From positions 62,001 through 126,000 of the forward strand of contig NZ_JFJZ01000003.1 in assembly GCF_002115825.1 (NCBI RefSeq): DNA of 64,000 bases, read 5' to 3'. This document shows, piece by piece, positions 48,711-57,714 of this stretch. Position 1 is the stretch's first letter; each line of letters starts with the position of its first letter. Source of the stretch: Thalassospira sp. MCCC 1A01428 (GTDB lineage Bacteria > Pseudomonadota > Alphaproteobacteria > Rhodospirillales > Thalassospiraceae). The notes beneath the pieces were generated by a model. The model ran no database searches. It was not told the origin of the DNA and saw only the letters and a list, made by a program, of their open reading frames with translations. A program made the translations under genes and the position numbers.

Positions 48711-49245
48711 ATTACACTCGGGCGTTCCTGTTCCTCCGGCCATTGCCGAAGGGCTGATAAACTTCCCTGCCATTCCGCTAAAAGTCTGACCGGTGCCCAT
48801 CGGGGTAAACCGCAAGCATTCAGTACCGTTCAACCCCCTGCGGCAGGCAGGTGTTTCAGATTAAGTTGTTGGAACAAGTATCCGTCAAATTTTGCAGCTT
48901 TTTCAAATCGGTTTTCCTGTGACCCATACAAAATTTTTCGATACCCCGGCAACATCAATAAAAAATATTATTTATCAATAACTTATATAGATAAAATACA
49001 ATTGGATAGTTTGGTGATACCTGAAAACCGACATATGGTTTAGCATCACACGATGCACCGATATGGCAATGGTAAAACTGCTAACGGGATGCTTTCGGCC
49101 ATGCCTTAGCTTAACAAAGTCGTCCCCATGGGGCCTTGGCACCACCATATTTGACATGCTGAAACGATTTCGGGACCGCAAGGATATAATCCCTGCAGTC
49201 CCGATAAAAATTTGGCCTGGCAGCCGTAATAAAGGGGAACCGTCG
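48711..49245. other. Gene-free region upstream of the TRAP/MmgE operon
   Basis: About 535 bp with no convincing gene on either strand. The stretch 48900-49050 is AT-rich. TTTATC (48971-48976) and GATAAA (48990-48995) form an inverted repeat with a 13-bp spacer, a possible operator for the operon starting at 48710, though 260 bp away. Short frames at 49050-49110 look like chance. Confidence 0.45.
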
Positions 49246-51261
49246 TTAGCGCGTCAGCGGTGCAGTTGCCTTTTGCAACCACGTGCGATGGGTTTCATCA
49301 AGCTCATCGGCATAAAGGGCATAAACCTGGGCGTGATAATCATTCAGCCATTGCAGTTCACCGTCATCTAGCAGGCTGGCATCAATCAAACGGCGTTCAA
49401 TCGGTGAAAATGTCAGGGTTTCAAAGCCCAGCATCGGCAATTCCGCCCCGGCGGGGGCGTCAATTTCGCGCACCGCGATCAGGTTTTCAATGCGAATGCC
49501 ATATTCGCCTTCCTTGTAATATCCCGGCTCGTTCGAGACGACCATGCCCGGTTTTAAGGCAATTTTGTTTGGCCCCTTGGAAATGCGCTGCGGACCTTCA
49601 TGCACCCCAAGGTAACTGCCCACACCGTGTCCGGTGCCGTGGTCAAAATCCAGCCCGACATCCCACAGGGGTTTGCGGGCCAGGGTATCCAGTTGCTGGC
49701 CGGTCGTACCCGCGGGGAATTTGGCCGTTGCCAGCGCAATATGTCCCTTTAAAACGCGGGTAAACCGGTCACGCATTTCATCGCTGGGCGTGCCGATAAT
49801 GGTGGTGCGGGTAATGTCGGTGGTGCCATCAATATATTGCCCGCCCGAATCAATCAGGAAAATTTCACCAGGTTGCAATTTGCGATTGGTTTCCGGGATG
49901 CAGCGATAATGGCAGATTGCCCCGTTGGGGCCACTGCCGGGAATGGTGGTAAAGCTGCTATCACGAAACAGCGGGTCTTCCTCGCGCAGCGACAGCAATT
50001 TGTCTGCCGCCCGCATTTCATCAAGGGTGCCATCGGCGGCGGCCTTTTCCAGCCAGGCGAAATAGCGAATGATTTTTTCACCATCCCGCTTGTGCGCCTT
50101 GCGCGAACCTTCCAGTTCAACCTCGTTTTTAATCGCCTTGGGAATGGCAATCGGGTCGCGGCCCACGCGCACGGTTGCCCCGGCTTCGCCAAGCTGCACC
50201 CGCAGCCAGTCCGACGCGGTTGCTTCATCCAACCTGACCGACCCGTTGCCAAGCCCGCGCAAGGCATCGGCCAGTTCGCCGGGATGGCGCAGGGTGGCGT
50301 CACCTGCAATCCAGTCGCGGGTTTCGGCGGCAAATTTTCGTTCGTCAGCAAACAGGTCAACATTGCCGTTTTGATCAATAATCGCATAGCCCAGCATCAG
50401 CGGTGTTTGCGGTACATCACCGCCGCGAATGTTTAACAACCAGGCAATGCTATCGGGGGCAGAAATAACCGCGGCCTCGCATTCCAGCGTTTCCAGGGCC
50501 CTGGCAATGGCAGCACGTTTATCGGCACTGCTTTGCCCGGCATGTTCCAGCAGATGCGGGCGTGCCGGGGCCAACGGCTGGGCGGGTTGTTTTTGCCACA
50601 GGGCGTCAATCGGGTTCGGGTCAATTGCCACCAGTTCCGCCCCGGCACTTTCGCAGGCTTCGCGCAATTGCTCGGCATGGGCAATGGTATGAAGCCACGG
50701 ATCATAAGCCAGTTTCTGCCCGGCTTCGATATGGTCGTAAATCCAGCCGACAGCGGGTTCATTGACCAGATGGCGATATTCGTAAATATCGTTGCTTACC
50801 TGCTGGCGCACCTGAATGGTATAGCGCCCGTCGACAAAAATCGCGGCCTTGTCGCGCATGACAACAGCCGCACCCGCCGACCCGGTAAAGCCGGTCAGCC
50901 ATGCCAGACGTTCGGCACGGGCGGGCACATATTCGCCCTGATGTTCATCAGCACGCGGCACGATAAAACCGTCAACACCTTTGGCCGCCAGATATTTGCG
51001 CAAATCGTCAATCCGGGTTTTGGCGTCAAACCCTTCGGCGGCATTGCAAAATGCGCCCTTGCGTTCGTCGCGCAAGTCAAGCAGCGCCTCCTTTGTGTCT
51101 GGCGACAGGTTTTGCCCGACCAGATCAAACCAGTCCGCACGGGTGGCACCATTGGCCGCAGCCAACACCCCGTCAACCAGATCAATAACCGACGTAAGAT
51201 CCTTTTCGACGCCATCATTTTTTAACAAGGCAGCCAGATGCGCATCGCCCGAATAGGTCAT
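49246..51261 (-). CDS. Xaa-Pro aminopeptidase P-like M24 metallopeptidase
   Basis: 671 residues, a three-domain form as in eukaryotic aminopeptidase P and some bacterial members. The first two domains are creatinase-N-like (VDGFIVPRADEHQGEY near 100). The third is the pita-bread catalytic domain: metal ligands in LIDSGGQYIDGTTDITRT (Asp, Asp), DHGTGHGVGSYLGVHEGP (His), NEPGYYKEGEYGIRIEN (Glu) and a final Glu. It removes N-terminal residues before proline. GAGGAA precedes the ATG. A TATAAT-like -10 on the minus strand is at 51333-51338. Confidence 0.92.
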   Translation of the reverse strand: MTYSGDAHLAALLKNDGVEKDLTSVIDLVDGVLAAANGATRADWFDLVGQNLSPDTKEALLDLRDERKGAFCNAAEGFDAKTRIDDLRKYLAAKGVDGFIVPRADEHQGEYVPARAERLAWLTGFTGSAGAAVVMRDKAAIFVDGRYTIQVRQQVSNDIYEYRHLVNEPAVGWIYDHIEAGQKLAYDPWLHTIAHAEQLREACESAGAELVAIDPNPIDALWQKQPAQPLAPARPHLLEHAGQSSADKRAAIARALETLECEAAVISAPDSIAWLLNIRGGDVPQTPLMLGYAIIDQNGNVDLFADERKFAAETRDWIAGDATLRHPGELADALRGLGNGSVRLDEATASDWLRVQLGEAGATVRVGRDPIAIPKAIKNEVELEGSRKAHKRDGEKIIRYFAWLEKAAADGTLDEMRAADKLLSLREEDPLFRDSSFTTIPGSGPNGAICHYRCIPETNRKLQPGEIFLIDSGGQYIDGTTDITRTTIIGTPSDEMRDRFTRVLKGHIALATAKFPAGTTGQQLDTLARKPLWDVGLDFDHGTGHGVGSYLGVHEGPQRISKGPNKIALKPGMVVSNEPGYYKEGEYGIRIENLIAVREIDAPAGAELPMLGFETLTFSPIERRLIDASLLDDGELQWLNDYHAQVYALYADELDETHRTWLQKATAPLTR

Positions 51262-51505
51262 GAAATTTCCTCTTACAAGATCCGGAATGGGGACAGGGTG
51301 GTGAAACAGCGCGAGATTACGGGTTTTTGCCTATTATATACAAGTCTGAATTCAGGGGCTTTTCCAGGCAAAATTATCTCTCATGCGGATCAGGTATGAA
51401 AGCCCTGCGCACTTCGCAATACAAAAGTTAACAGTTTTTAACTATGACATGTTCATGACAAAAAGATGACCCGTCGGGCCGTCAATTTGCAGGAGACAAT
51501 CAACG
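51262..51505. other. Divergent promoter region between the M24 peptidase and a small gene
   Basis: 244 bp. The palindromes CTGAATTCAG (51346-51355) and GTTAA-N6-TTAAC (51427-51442) are visible, and a TATAAT on the minus strand at 51333-51338. The roles of the palindromes are not known. Confidence 0.35.
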
Positions 51506-51703
51506 GTGGTCCGTTTTCCATTTACTGCGCAAAGTGTTGCCCAGTCTCGTCGTCGCCAGACAGCCTATGATGGCCTTGAGCGCCTTTCCTTGCAGGAACG
51601 CATTGCGCTCGGTTTTGATACAGGCAGTGCCCAGTCTGGCGAAGTGATGATCCAGGCATATGATGGCGATCTCGCCAACAGCATGACCGCAGATCGGGAC
51701 TGA
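51506..51703 (+). CDS. Small protein of unknown function
   Basis: 65 residues starting at GTG, with AGGAG (51491-51495) 10 nt upstream. It is polar, without signal peptide or membrane helix; the middle is rich in Arg and Gln (SRRRQTAYDGLERLSLQERIALGF). I do not recognise it. The ribosome site and the terminator at 51805-51846 support it being a real transcription unit. Confidence 0.6.
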   Translation: MVRFPFTAQSVAQSRRRQTAYDGLERLSLQERIALGFDTGSAQSGEVMIQAYDGDLANSMTADRD

Positions 51704-51804
51704 CAGGACCTTCCCGCCCGTTACCAGATTGTCTTGTTGCAAACGACATATGGCACGCAGGATTGCGGTTCACTTTCCTTGTGGTTTATTTTTGTTTTCC
51801 CTCT

Positions 51805-51846
51805 GAAACGGCTCCGCCCCTTCCCCGGCGGGGCCGTTTCGTTTTT
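51805..51846 (+). terminator. Rho-independent terminator
   Basis: GAAACGGC (51805-51812) and GCCGTTTC (51833-51840) form an 8-bp stem around a GC-rich loop, followed by GTTTTT. It would end the small gene at 51506. Between 51704 and 52009 I see no other gene. Confidence 0.8.
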
Positions 51847-52009
51847 CCCCCGCCTCGGCCTTTCCCTACACTTGCCCGACCCGCCCGGCGCATCAATCAC
51901 GGTGTTGGTCTATCGCCCCGGCCTGACTTGTCGTACGCGGTTGAAACTGCAATAGTTCGGTCTTTGGATACCATCCTGTAACCCTATTTTTGTCACCAAA
52001 GGCCGCACC

Positions 52010-52756
52010 ATGACCAAAACAATATTAATTACCGGCGGATCGCGGGGCATCGGCCGGGCGACCGCCCTGCTTTGTGCCCAACGCGGCTGGAACACCGTTA
52101 TCAGCTATGTCGGTAACAAAAAGGCCGCCGAGCAAACACGGGCGGACTGTGAAAATGCCGGTGGCAAATGCGTTATCAAACGCTGTGATGTCGCCCGTGA
52201 GGAAGATGTAATCACGCTGTTTGCTGTCGCACGCGATAGTTTTGGCAGTTTGGACGGTGTGGTAAACAATGCCGGTATTGTCGCCCCGGCCCAGCCATTG
52301 GCTGACATGGATGTGGCGCGGATGCGGGGTATTTTTGATACCAACATACTGGGTGCCTATATGGTTGCACGCGAAGCAGCGCGCTATATGGCACGATCAC
52401 GAGATGGCAATGGCGGTGTGATTGTCAACATATCGTCGATGGCGGCAAAGCTGGGTGGCCCGAATGAATATGTTGATTATGCAGGGTCAAAAGGAGCGAT
52501 GGATTCCATGACCATTGGCCTGTCAAAGGAACTGGGACCCGAAGGCATTCGCGTCAATGCTGTCCGCCCGGGCATTATCGAAACCGACATCCACGCCAGC
52601 GGCGGCCGCCCCAACCGTGCGGCAGAACTGGGGCCAAACTGCCCGCTGGGCCGCACGGGCAAGGCCGAAGAAGTGGCCGAAAGCATTTTATGGCTGCTTG
52701 ATGATGCATCATCCTTTGTAACCGGTGCCATCATGGATGTTTCAGGCGGGCGCTAA
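52010..52756 (+). CDS. Short-chain dehydrogenase/reductase
   Basis: 248 residues, classical SDR. The cofactor motif ITGGSRGIGRA is at 7-17, NNAG in VVNNAGIV, the catalytic Ser in NISSMAAK, Tyr157 and Lys161 in YAGSK. The Ser-Arg after the first glycines and a following basic residue hint at NADP(H). The substrate is not known. It is monocistronic. Confidence 0.92.
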   Translation: MTKTILITGGSRGIGRATALLCAQRGWNTVISYVGNKKAAEQTRADCENAGGKCVIKRCDVAREEDVITLFAVARDSFGSLDGVVNNAGIVAPAQPLADMDVARMRGIFDTNILGAYMVAREAARYMARSRDGNGGVIVNISSMAAKLGGPNEYVDYAGSKGAMDSMTIGLSKELGPEGIRVNAVRPGIIETDIHASGGRPNRAAELGPNCPLGRTGKAEEVAESILWLLDDASSFVTGAIMDVSGGR

Positions 52757-52772
52757 CCGCGCCGCCCGTCCC

Positions 52773-52874
52773 CTAAATGACGCCGTAATCAATCCAGATG
52801 ACGAAACCAACGGACATAACCGTGCCAATAATGACAGCAAAAGGCCCGTGTGCCTTTGCCTGATATACCGGCAT
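52773..52874 (-). CDS. Possible small single-span membrane protein
   Basis: A 33-codon frame from ATG (complement of 52872-52874) to TAG. After a short polar start (MPVYQAKAHG) come 22 mostly hydrophobic residues, PFAVIIGTVMSVGFVIWIDYGV, which would make one membrane helix. There is no clear ribosome site, and a terminator separates it from prmA upstream. Codon use fits the genome. It may be chance, so confidence is low. Confidence 0.3.
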   Translation of the reverse strand: MPVYQAKAHGPFAVIIGTVMSVGFVIWIDYGVI

Positions 52875-52948
52875 TACGCACAAATATGTTCAGTTTTGCC
52901 CGGCCCTTTCCATGCCGCCGCAAGCGTTACCTTATGGATCGCTGAAAC

Positions 52949-52982
52949 AAAAACGGGGCACCTGTATAGGCACCCCGTTTTT
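52949..52982. terminator. Bidirectional terminator after prmA
   Basis: AAAAACGGGG (52949-52958) pairs with CCCCGTTTTT (52973-52982) around a 14-nt loop. A/T tracts on both sides allow termination in both directions; on the minus strand it ends prmA. Confidence 0.85.
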
Positions 52983-53003
52983 CAATTTTCTGCGCGAGAA
53001 ACC

Positions 53004-53885
53004 TTAACCCACCACAAGCGTGGTCCAGTTTTCAACTTTGAAACGGTTCAGCAAGGTCAGGCCGACTTCGCGATAGGCTGAAAGCACAAACTGTTCCTGA
53101 TGGGCCAGCAGGCCAGACAAAATAACCACACCGTCTTCCGACAGGGTGTTGACCAGTTCATAGGCCATTTTGCGCAGCGGACGGGCCAGGATGTTGGCGC
53201 AAACAATATCGTAATATCCGGCATCGCGAATACGCGCGTCAGAAAAACCATTAGAATGCAGGGCCGTGACCAAGGCCCCGATCTTGTTAATTTTGGCGTT
53301 TTCACGCGCCACCCGCACCGACGGGGCATCAATATCGGCCATCATGACCGGGCAATGCCAGGTTTTGGCACAGGCCATGCCCAAAATGCCCGATCCACAG
53401 CCCATATCCAGCGCATTGCGGCGCGGGCCATATTTTGCCAGCCAGTCAATCGCGGCCAGGCACCCCTTGGTGGTTTGATGTTCACCCGAACCAAAAGCCA
53501 GCCCGGCATCAACCTGAAGGGCGGTTTTTGCCAGCGGCAAATCGCCTTCCCAATGTGATCCATGCACATAAAACCGGCCCACCGAAATCGGTTTGAAGCT
53601 GCGCAGATTGTCGCTGACCCAATCCTTGGGTTCGTAAATGCCAAATTCAACGTCCGGCGTTTCAGCACCCAATGCACTTGCCATTAAGGAAACAGCGGTT
53701 TCCACAGCAACTTTGTCAATCGCTTCACCGGCAAACCCTTCAACCCGCCAATCGGTATCGGGGTCGTTGGTTAGTTCGGAATGCGACAAGGCATCGCAAT
53801 AGTCCGACAGGGCCTCGGCAAAGGCATCGACATGCGCACCTTTGGCAATGAAAGAAAAATTATAGCAGCGCACAGTTTCGGTCAT
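53004..53885 (-). CDS. prmA: Ribosomal protein L11 methyltransferase PrmA
   Basis: 293 residues. AFGSGEHQTTKGCLAAIDWL and LDMGCGSGILGMACAK form the SAM site, and DIVCANILARPLRKMA is the NILA-type catalytic motif. It trimethylates L11. It follows the uvrD gene on the same strand with a 90-bp gap that holds a small hairpin (53906-53923). Confidence 0.94.
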   Translation of the reverse strand: MTETVRCYNFSFIAKGAHVDAFAEALSDYCDALSHSELTNDPDTDWRVEGFAGEAIDKVAVETAVSLMASALGAETPDVEFGIYEPKDWVSDNLRSFKPISVGRFYVHGSHWEGDLPLAKTALQVDAGLAFGSGEHQTTKGCLAAIDWLAKYGPRRNALDMGCGSGILGMACAKTWHCPVMMADIDAPSVRVARENAKINKIGALVTALHSNGFSDARIRDAGYYDIVCANILARPLRKMAYELVNTLSEDGVVILSGLLAHQEQFVLSAYREVGLTLLNRFKVENWTTLVVG

Positions 53886-53974
53886 TTTGCTTCTCGCTTG
53901 TCACAGTTGTGCGGCGGCACAACCGGTTTAAAAGTCGCGCCTCTGCGCGCCAGATTGAAATCTTGCCCCCGGCT

Positions 53975-56344
53975 TTAACCCGGCAAAATAAAGCTGTCGA
54001 CCACCTTTTTGGTGCCGACCTCGTCGAAATGAATTTCCAGCTTGTTGCCATCAACAGACCGCACGGTTCCGGGGCCAAATTTGCGATGGCGCACCTGATC
54101 GCCGACCTTGTATTTCGACGACCCGCCGCGCGATGTAAAAACGGCTTCGCCGTCAGGTTTCACATCAATCACGTTTTTACGCACCCGGTCCTGCCAGCCC
54201 GAACTGGCAAATTTACGGTCGGAAAAATCGCGTTTTTGCGACTTGTAACCGCCATTATTATCGCCGTCATTGGCCCAACTGGGCGGCTTCATCCAGTCAT
54301 CTGCCCCCCAGGCGCCGGGCGAAACATTGCCCTTGCCCTGCGACAGGCCGGTGTCACTGCTACGGTCAATATGGTCGGCTGGCAATTCGTCAACAAAACG
54401 CGATGGCAAGGCACTTTGCCACTGGTTATAAATGCGCCGGTTGGCGGCATAACACACCGTGGCGCGCTTACGCGCCCGGGTAATGCCGACATAGGCCAAA
54501 CGACGCTCTTCTTCCAGCCCCTTAACCCCGCTTTCATCCATGGCGCGCTGATGGGGGAAAACGCCTTCTTCCCAGCCGGGCAAAAAGACATAATCAAATT
54601 CCAGCCCTTTGGCCGCGTGCAAGGTCATGATGGTGACCTTTTCGCGGTCATCGGACTGGTCATTTTCCATCACCAGCGACACATGTTCTAAAAATGTGGT
54701 CAGGTTTTCAAATTCGCCAATCGCGGAAACCAGTTCTTTCAGGTTTTCCAGGCGGCCTGGTGCATCGATTTCTTTCGATGCCCGCCACATATCTGTATAG
54801 CCGCTTTCATCAAGAACAATTTCCAAAACCTCGACATGGCTTTTTTCACCCAAAAGAGCCCGCCAGCGGTCAAAATCGGCCATAAAGCTGGCCAGATCCT
54901 TGCGCAGTTTCGGCTTTAATTCTTCGGTGTCGATCAATTCGCGGGTCGCCATAGGCAGCGATACAGATTGATCGCGCGAATATTGATGCAAGGTTTGCAA
55001 GGCCACCTTGCCGACCCCGCGTTTGGGCACATTAACAATGCGTTCAAAGGCCAAACTATCATCGGGCTGGGCAATCAGGCGGATATAGGCCAGGGCATCG
55101 CGAATTTCCTGGCGTTCATAAAATCGCGCCCCGCCCACAACCCGATAGGGCACGCCAAGCGTTATCAACCGTTCTTCGAATTCACGGGTTTGAAAACCGG
55201 CACGCACCAGAATGGCCATTTGCGAGGCCCCGATGCCGCGTGTTTGCAGGGTTTCGATGTCTTCGCCAATCAAGCGGGCTTCGGATTCTCCATCCCATAC
55301 GCCCTTGACCTGCACTTTTTCGCCGGTATCAATTTCGGTCCAAAGTTCCTTGCCCAAACGGCCGGAATTATGGGCAATCAATTGTGAAGCGGCCGCCAGA
55401 ATATGCGGAGTAGAACGGTAATTTTGTTCCAGTCGCACCACATGGGCACCGGGAAAATCGGTTTCAAAACGCAGAATATTGCCAACCTCGGCCCCGCGCC
55501 AGCTATAGATCGCCTGGTCATCATCGCCAACACAGCAAATATTACGATGCACCATCGCCATGGCGCGCAGCCACAAATATTGGGCTACGTTGGTATCCTG
55601 ATATTCATCAACCAGAATATAGCGAAATGTTTGCTGATACTGGCGTAACACCTCGGGGTGTTTTTGAAAAATCGTCAGGCAATGCAGCAATAAATCGCCA
55701 AAATCGGCGGCGTTCAGAACCGTCAATCGTTGCTGATAAATCCGGTAGAGCTGCTGGGCACGGCCATTGGCAAAATCCATGCCTTCGGTGGCGCGATCCG
55801 GCGTCAGCCCTTTGTCCTTCCAGCGCTGAATAATCCCCATCAACTGCTTGGCGGGCCATTTTTTAACGTCGATCTGCTCGGCATCCATGATCTGCTTTAG
55901 CAAGCGCACCTGATCGTCGGTATCAAGGATGGTGAAGTTTGATTTCAACCCGACCAGTTCGGCATGGCGACGCAACAACCGGGCCGCCAATGAATGGAAC
56001 GTGCCCAGCCACCAGCCTTCGACCGGGCGCCCCAGGGTGGCGGCAACCCGTTCCTGCATTTCCCGCGCGGCACGGTTGGTAAAGGTCACGGTCAGAATTT
56101 GCTGGGGGTGCAAATATTCCGGCGCGCCGCTTTTGGTTTCCAGCAAATGGGCCAAGCGGGTGGTCAGCACCCGGGTTTTGCCCGTTCCAGCCCCGGCCAG
56201 CACCAATAACGGCCCATCCAGCGTCGCAACCGCGTCACGCTGTTCGGTATTCAGGGTGGTCAGGTATCCCGGCTCGGGGCCATCTTCCAGGCGCATATCC
56301 GGGGCAGAGCTGTATTCGTCGATTTCAAAGGGATCATCAGTCAT
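53975..56344 (-). CDS. uvrD: UvrD/PcrA-type superfamily 1 DNA helicase
   Basis: 789 residues. Walker A GAGTGKT at 51-57, LVDEYQDTN as motif II, GDDDQAIYSWRGA as motif III, VRLEQNYRST as motif IV, TIMTLHAAKGLEFDYVFLPG as motif V and EERRLAYVGITRARK as motif VI. The C-terminal 150 residues carry the Tudor-like end (KVGDQVRHRKFGPGTV). It unwinds DNA in repair. The split between UvrD and PcrA names is by convention. Confidence 0.94.
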   Translation of the reverse strand: MTDDPFEIDEYSSAPDMRLEDGPEPGYLTTLNTEQRDAVATLDGPLLVLAGAGTGKTRVLTTRLAHLLETKSGAPEYLHPQQILTVTFTNRAAREMQERVAATLGRPVEGWWLGTFHSLAARLLRRHAELVGLKSNFTILDTDDQVRLLKQIMDAEQIDVKKWPAKQLMGIIQRWKDKGLTPDRATEGMDFANGRAQQLYRIYQQRLTVLNAADFGDLLLHCLTIFQKHPEVLRQYQQTFRYILVDEYQDTNVAQYLWLRAMAMVHRNICCVGDDDQAIYSWRGAEVGNILRFETDFPGAHVVRLEQNYRSTPHILAAASQLIAHNSGRLGKELWTEIDTGEKVQVKGVWDGESEARLIGEDIETLQTRGIGASQMAILVRAGFQTREFEERLITLGVPYRVVGGARFYERQEIRDALAYIRLIAQPDDSLAFERIVNVPKRGVGKVALQTLHQYSRDQSVSLPMATRELIDTEELKPKLRKDLASFMADFDRWRALLGEKSHVEVLEIVLDESGYTDMWRASKEIDAPGRLENLKELVSAIGEFENLTTFLEHVSLVMENDQSDDREKVTIMTLHAAKGLEFDYVFLPGWEEGVFPHQRAMDESGVKGLEEERRLAYVGITRARKRATVCYAANRRIYNQWQSALPSRFVDELPADHIDRSSDTGLSQGKGNVSPGAWGADDWMKPPSWANDGDNNGGYKSQKRDFSDRKFASSGWQDRVRKNVIDVKPDGEAVFTSRGGSSKYKVGDQVRHRKFGPGTVRSVDGNKLEIHFDEVGTKKVVDSFILPG

Positions 56345-56727
56345 GGCGACCTATATAACATGCCTGCGCGTATGAACCAGTGGGCGATTGTATTTTTGAC
56401 AAACAAATCATGAACACAGAACAGGTTTAAGCGCCTGGACGACACAGGTAAAGCCCTGCCTTGGCACAACACGCCCGGGCGGCAAAATTGGCCTGCCACA
56501 GCAAAAACAAAGTGCCGGATTCCGCACAGTATTTGGCGGATTGGTTTTGCAGGCACTGCACCATGCCGCATGTCGGCCCCTGTCGACCATTGGCCCCAAA
56601 ATTGCTTGAATAATCAATGCCTAACCCAATTGTTACCGGCACCCGGCAAAACATGCCGCCCTTTGGCATGCGGATGTGGAAAACGGTTGGATATGGCAGT
56701 GTTTCCCTTGTCAAACGGGAGATTTAA
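56345..56727. other. Gene-poor region with a possible cysteine-rich small frame
   Basis: About 380 bp between uvrD and an EF-hand gene. On the minus strand a frame from about 56714 (TTG) or 56669 (ATG) to 56427 encodes 80-95 residues with eight cysteines near its end. Codon use is plausible but there is no ribosome site and no family I know. I leave it uncalled. Confidence 0.35.
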
Positions 56728-57513
56728 ATGACGAGTGGCATAAGTGGTCTTGGACTCGGCGGGCAGATATTCTCCAGCCGCAGTGCAGACAAAACGGCTG
56801 CCCTTGGTGCTATCGAAGATATCGCAGGTTTTAGCGCAGGAAGCGCGTCAACCGAGGACACAAAAACAGGCAACAGTACGTCTTTGGACAATCTGTTGAA
56901 ATATACCCCGCAACTTTCCGACAGCCTTCAGGGCTTTATGGTTGGTTTGCAGGAAACGACCCAAAGTTCGCAATCAAATGGTGCGGTGAAAGCCAGCCAG
57001 ATGTTTGCCGACCTCGACAGCAATGGTGACGGTGCGCTGAGCAAGGAAGAATTCCTGGCTGGCAAACCCGATGATGTGAGTGACGATCAGGCCGAAAATC
57101 TGTGGAACCGGATTTCCGGGGGCAGCAGCGACGCTGTAAGCCAGGATGATTTTGTCACGGCCATGCAGTCGGCTGCCGCAGCGCAGCCCGCCGGTAGTGG
57201 CGGTGGTGGATCGAGCGATGATAGCGAACAAAACTATGATGCCCGTGACACCAACAAGGATGGTGTTGTCAGCCTTCAGGAACTGATGGCGGCAAGTTCA
57301 GGGGCTGATTCCGTTTCGGATGACGACCTTGCCAACCTGATCAACGCTGACAGTGATGGTTCTGCTGTCAGTAATACCTCAAACACGACCGGCAACCTGT
57401 TTGCCAGTACGTTTGGGACCACAGGATCGAATGTGAATTTTGACAATCGCGTTCTGGCACAAATGATGACCGGCAACTCTGCCAGCTATCAGGCCGGTGC
57501 GGGTCTTGCCTAG
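56728..57513 (+). CDS. EF-hand protein of unknown function
   Basis: 261 residues, very acidic and low in complexity. Two good EF-hand loops are visible: DLDSNGDGALSKEEF (about 92-104) and DTNKDGVVSLQEL (about 173-185), and a third degenerate DSDGSAVS. There is a Gly/Ser hinge in the middle and a Ser/Thr/Asn-rich C-terminal part. No signal peptide is seen. It may bind Ca2+; a role in the cell is unknown. CGGGAG is close upstream of the ATG. It ends at a strong terminator. Confidence 0.78.
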   Translation: MTSGISGLGLGGQIFSSRSADKTAALGAIEDIAGFSAGSASTEDTKTGNSTSLDNLLKYTPQLSDSLQGFMVGLQETTQSSQSNGAVKASQMFADLDSNGDGALSKEEFLAGKPDDVSDDQAENLWNRISGGSSDAVSQDDFVTAMQSAAAAQPAGSGGGGSSDDSEQNYDARDTNKDGVVSLQELMAASSGADSVSDDDLANLINADSDGSAVSNTSNTTGNLFASTFGTTGSNVNFDNRVLAQMMTGNSASYQAGAGLA

Positions 57514-57543
57514 GCAAACGTCATAATACCTGTTGATTTTCAT

Positions 57544-57574
57544 CACAAAGGGCGCGTTTTTCGCGCCCTTTGTG
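57544..57574 (+). terminator. Strong hairpin terminator after the EF-hand gene
   Basis: CACAAAGGGCGCG (57544-57556) pairs perfectly with CGCGCCCTTTGTG (57562-57574) around a TTTTT loop; CTTTAT follows. It lies 30 bp after the stop. Confidence 0.8.
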
Positions 57575-57714
57575 CTTTATAAACCATATTCATACACCAC
57601 GCCCCCTCAATCGGCGGGGGGCTTCGCAAATGCCCTTGCCTTTTGCGGCACTGGCCGCGCGGCGCCGTTACACCCGTCCACGTATCGATCCGTTCCTCGC
57701 ATCGACGACCGGTC

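Noticed and set aside
48552-49043. Open frame on the + strand upstream of the TRAP operon
   Set aside because: Its first part is the shadow of the LigI-like gene, and the rest is AT-rich non-coding sequence without a ribosome site.
51427-51442. GTTAA-N6-TTAAC as a CtrA site upstream of the small gene
   Set aside because: The spacing between TTAA words is 6, not the 7 of the CtrA consensus, so I list it only as a palindrome.
57601-57622. GCCCCC/GGGGGC hairpin as the ClC gene terminator
   Set aside because: No U-run follows on the minus strand, and it lies about 95 bp past the stop.
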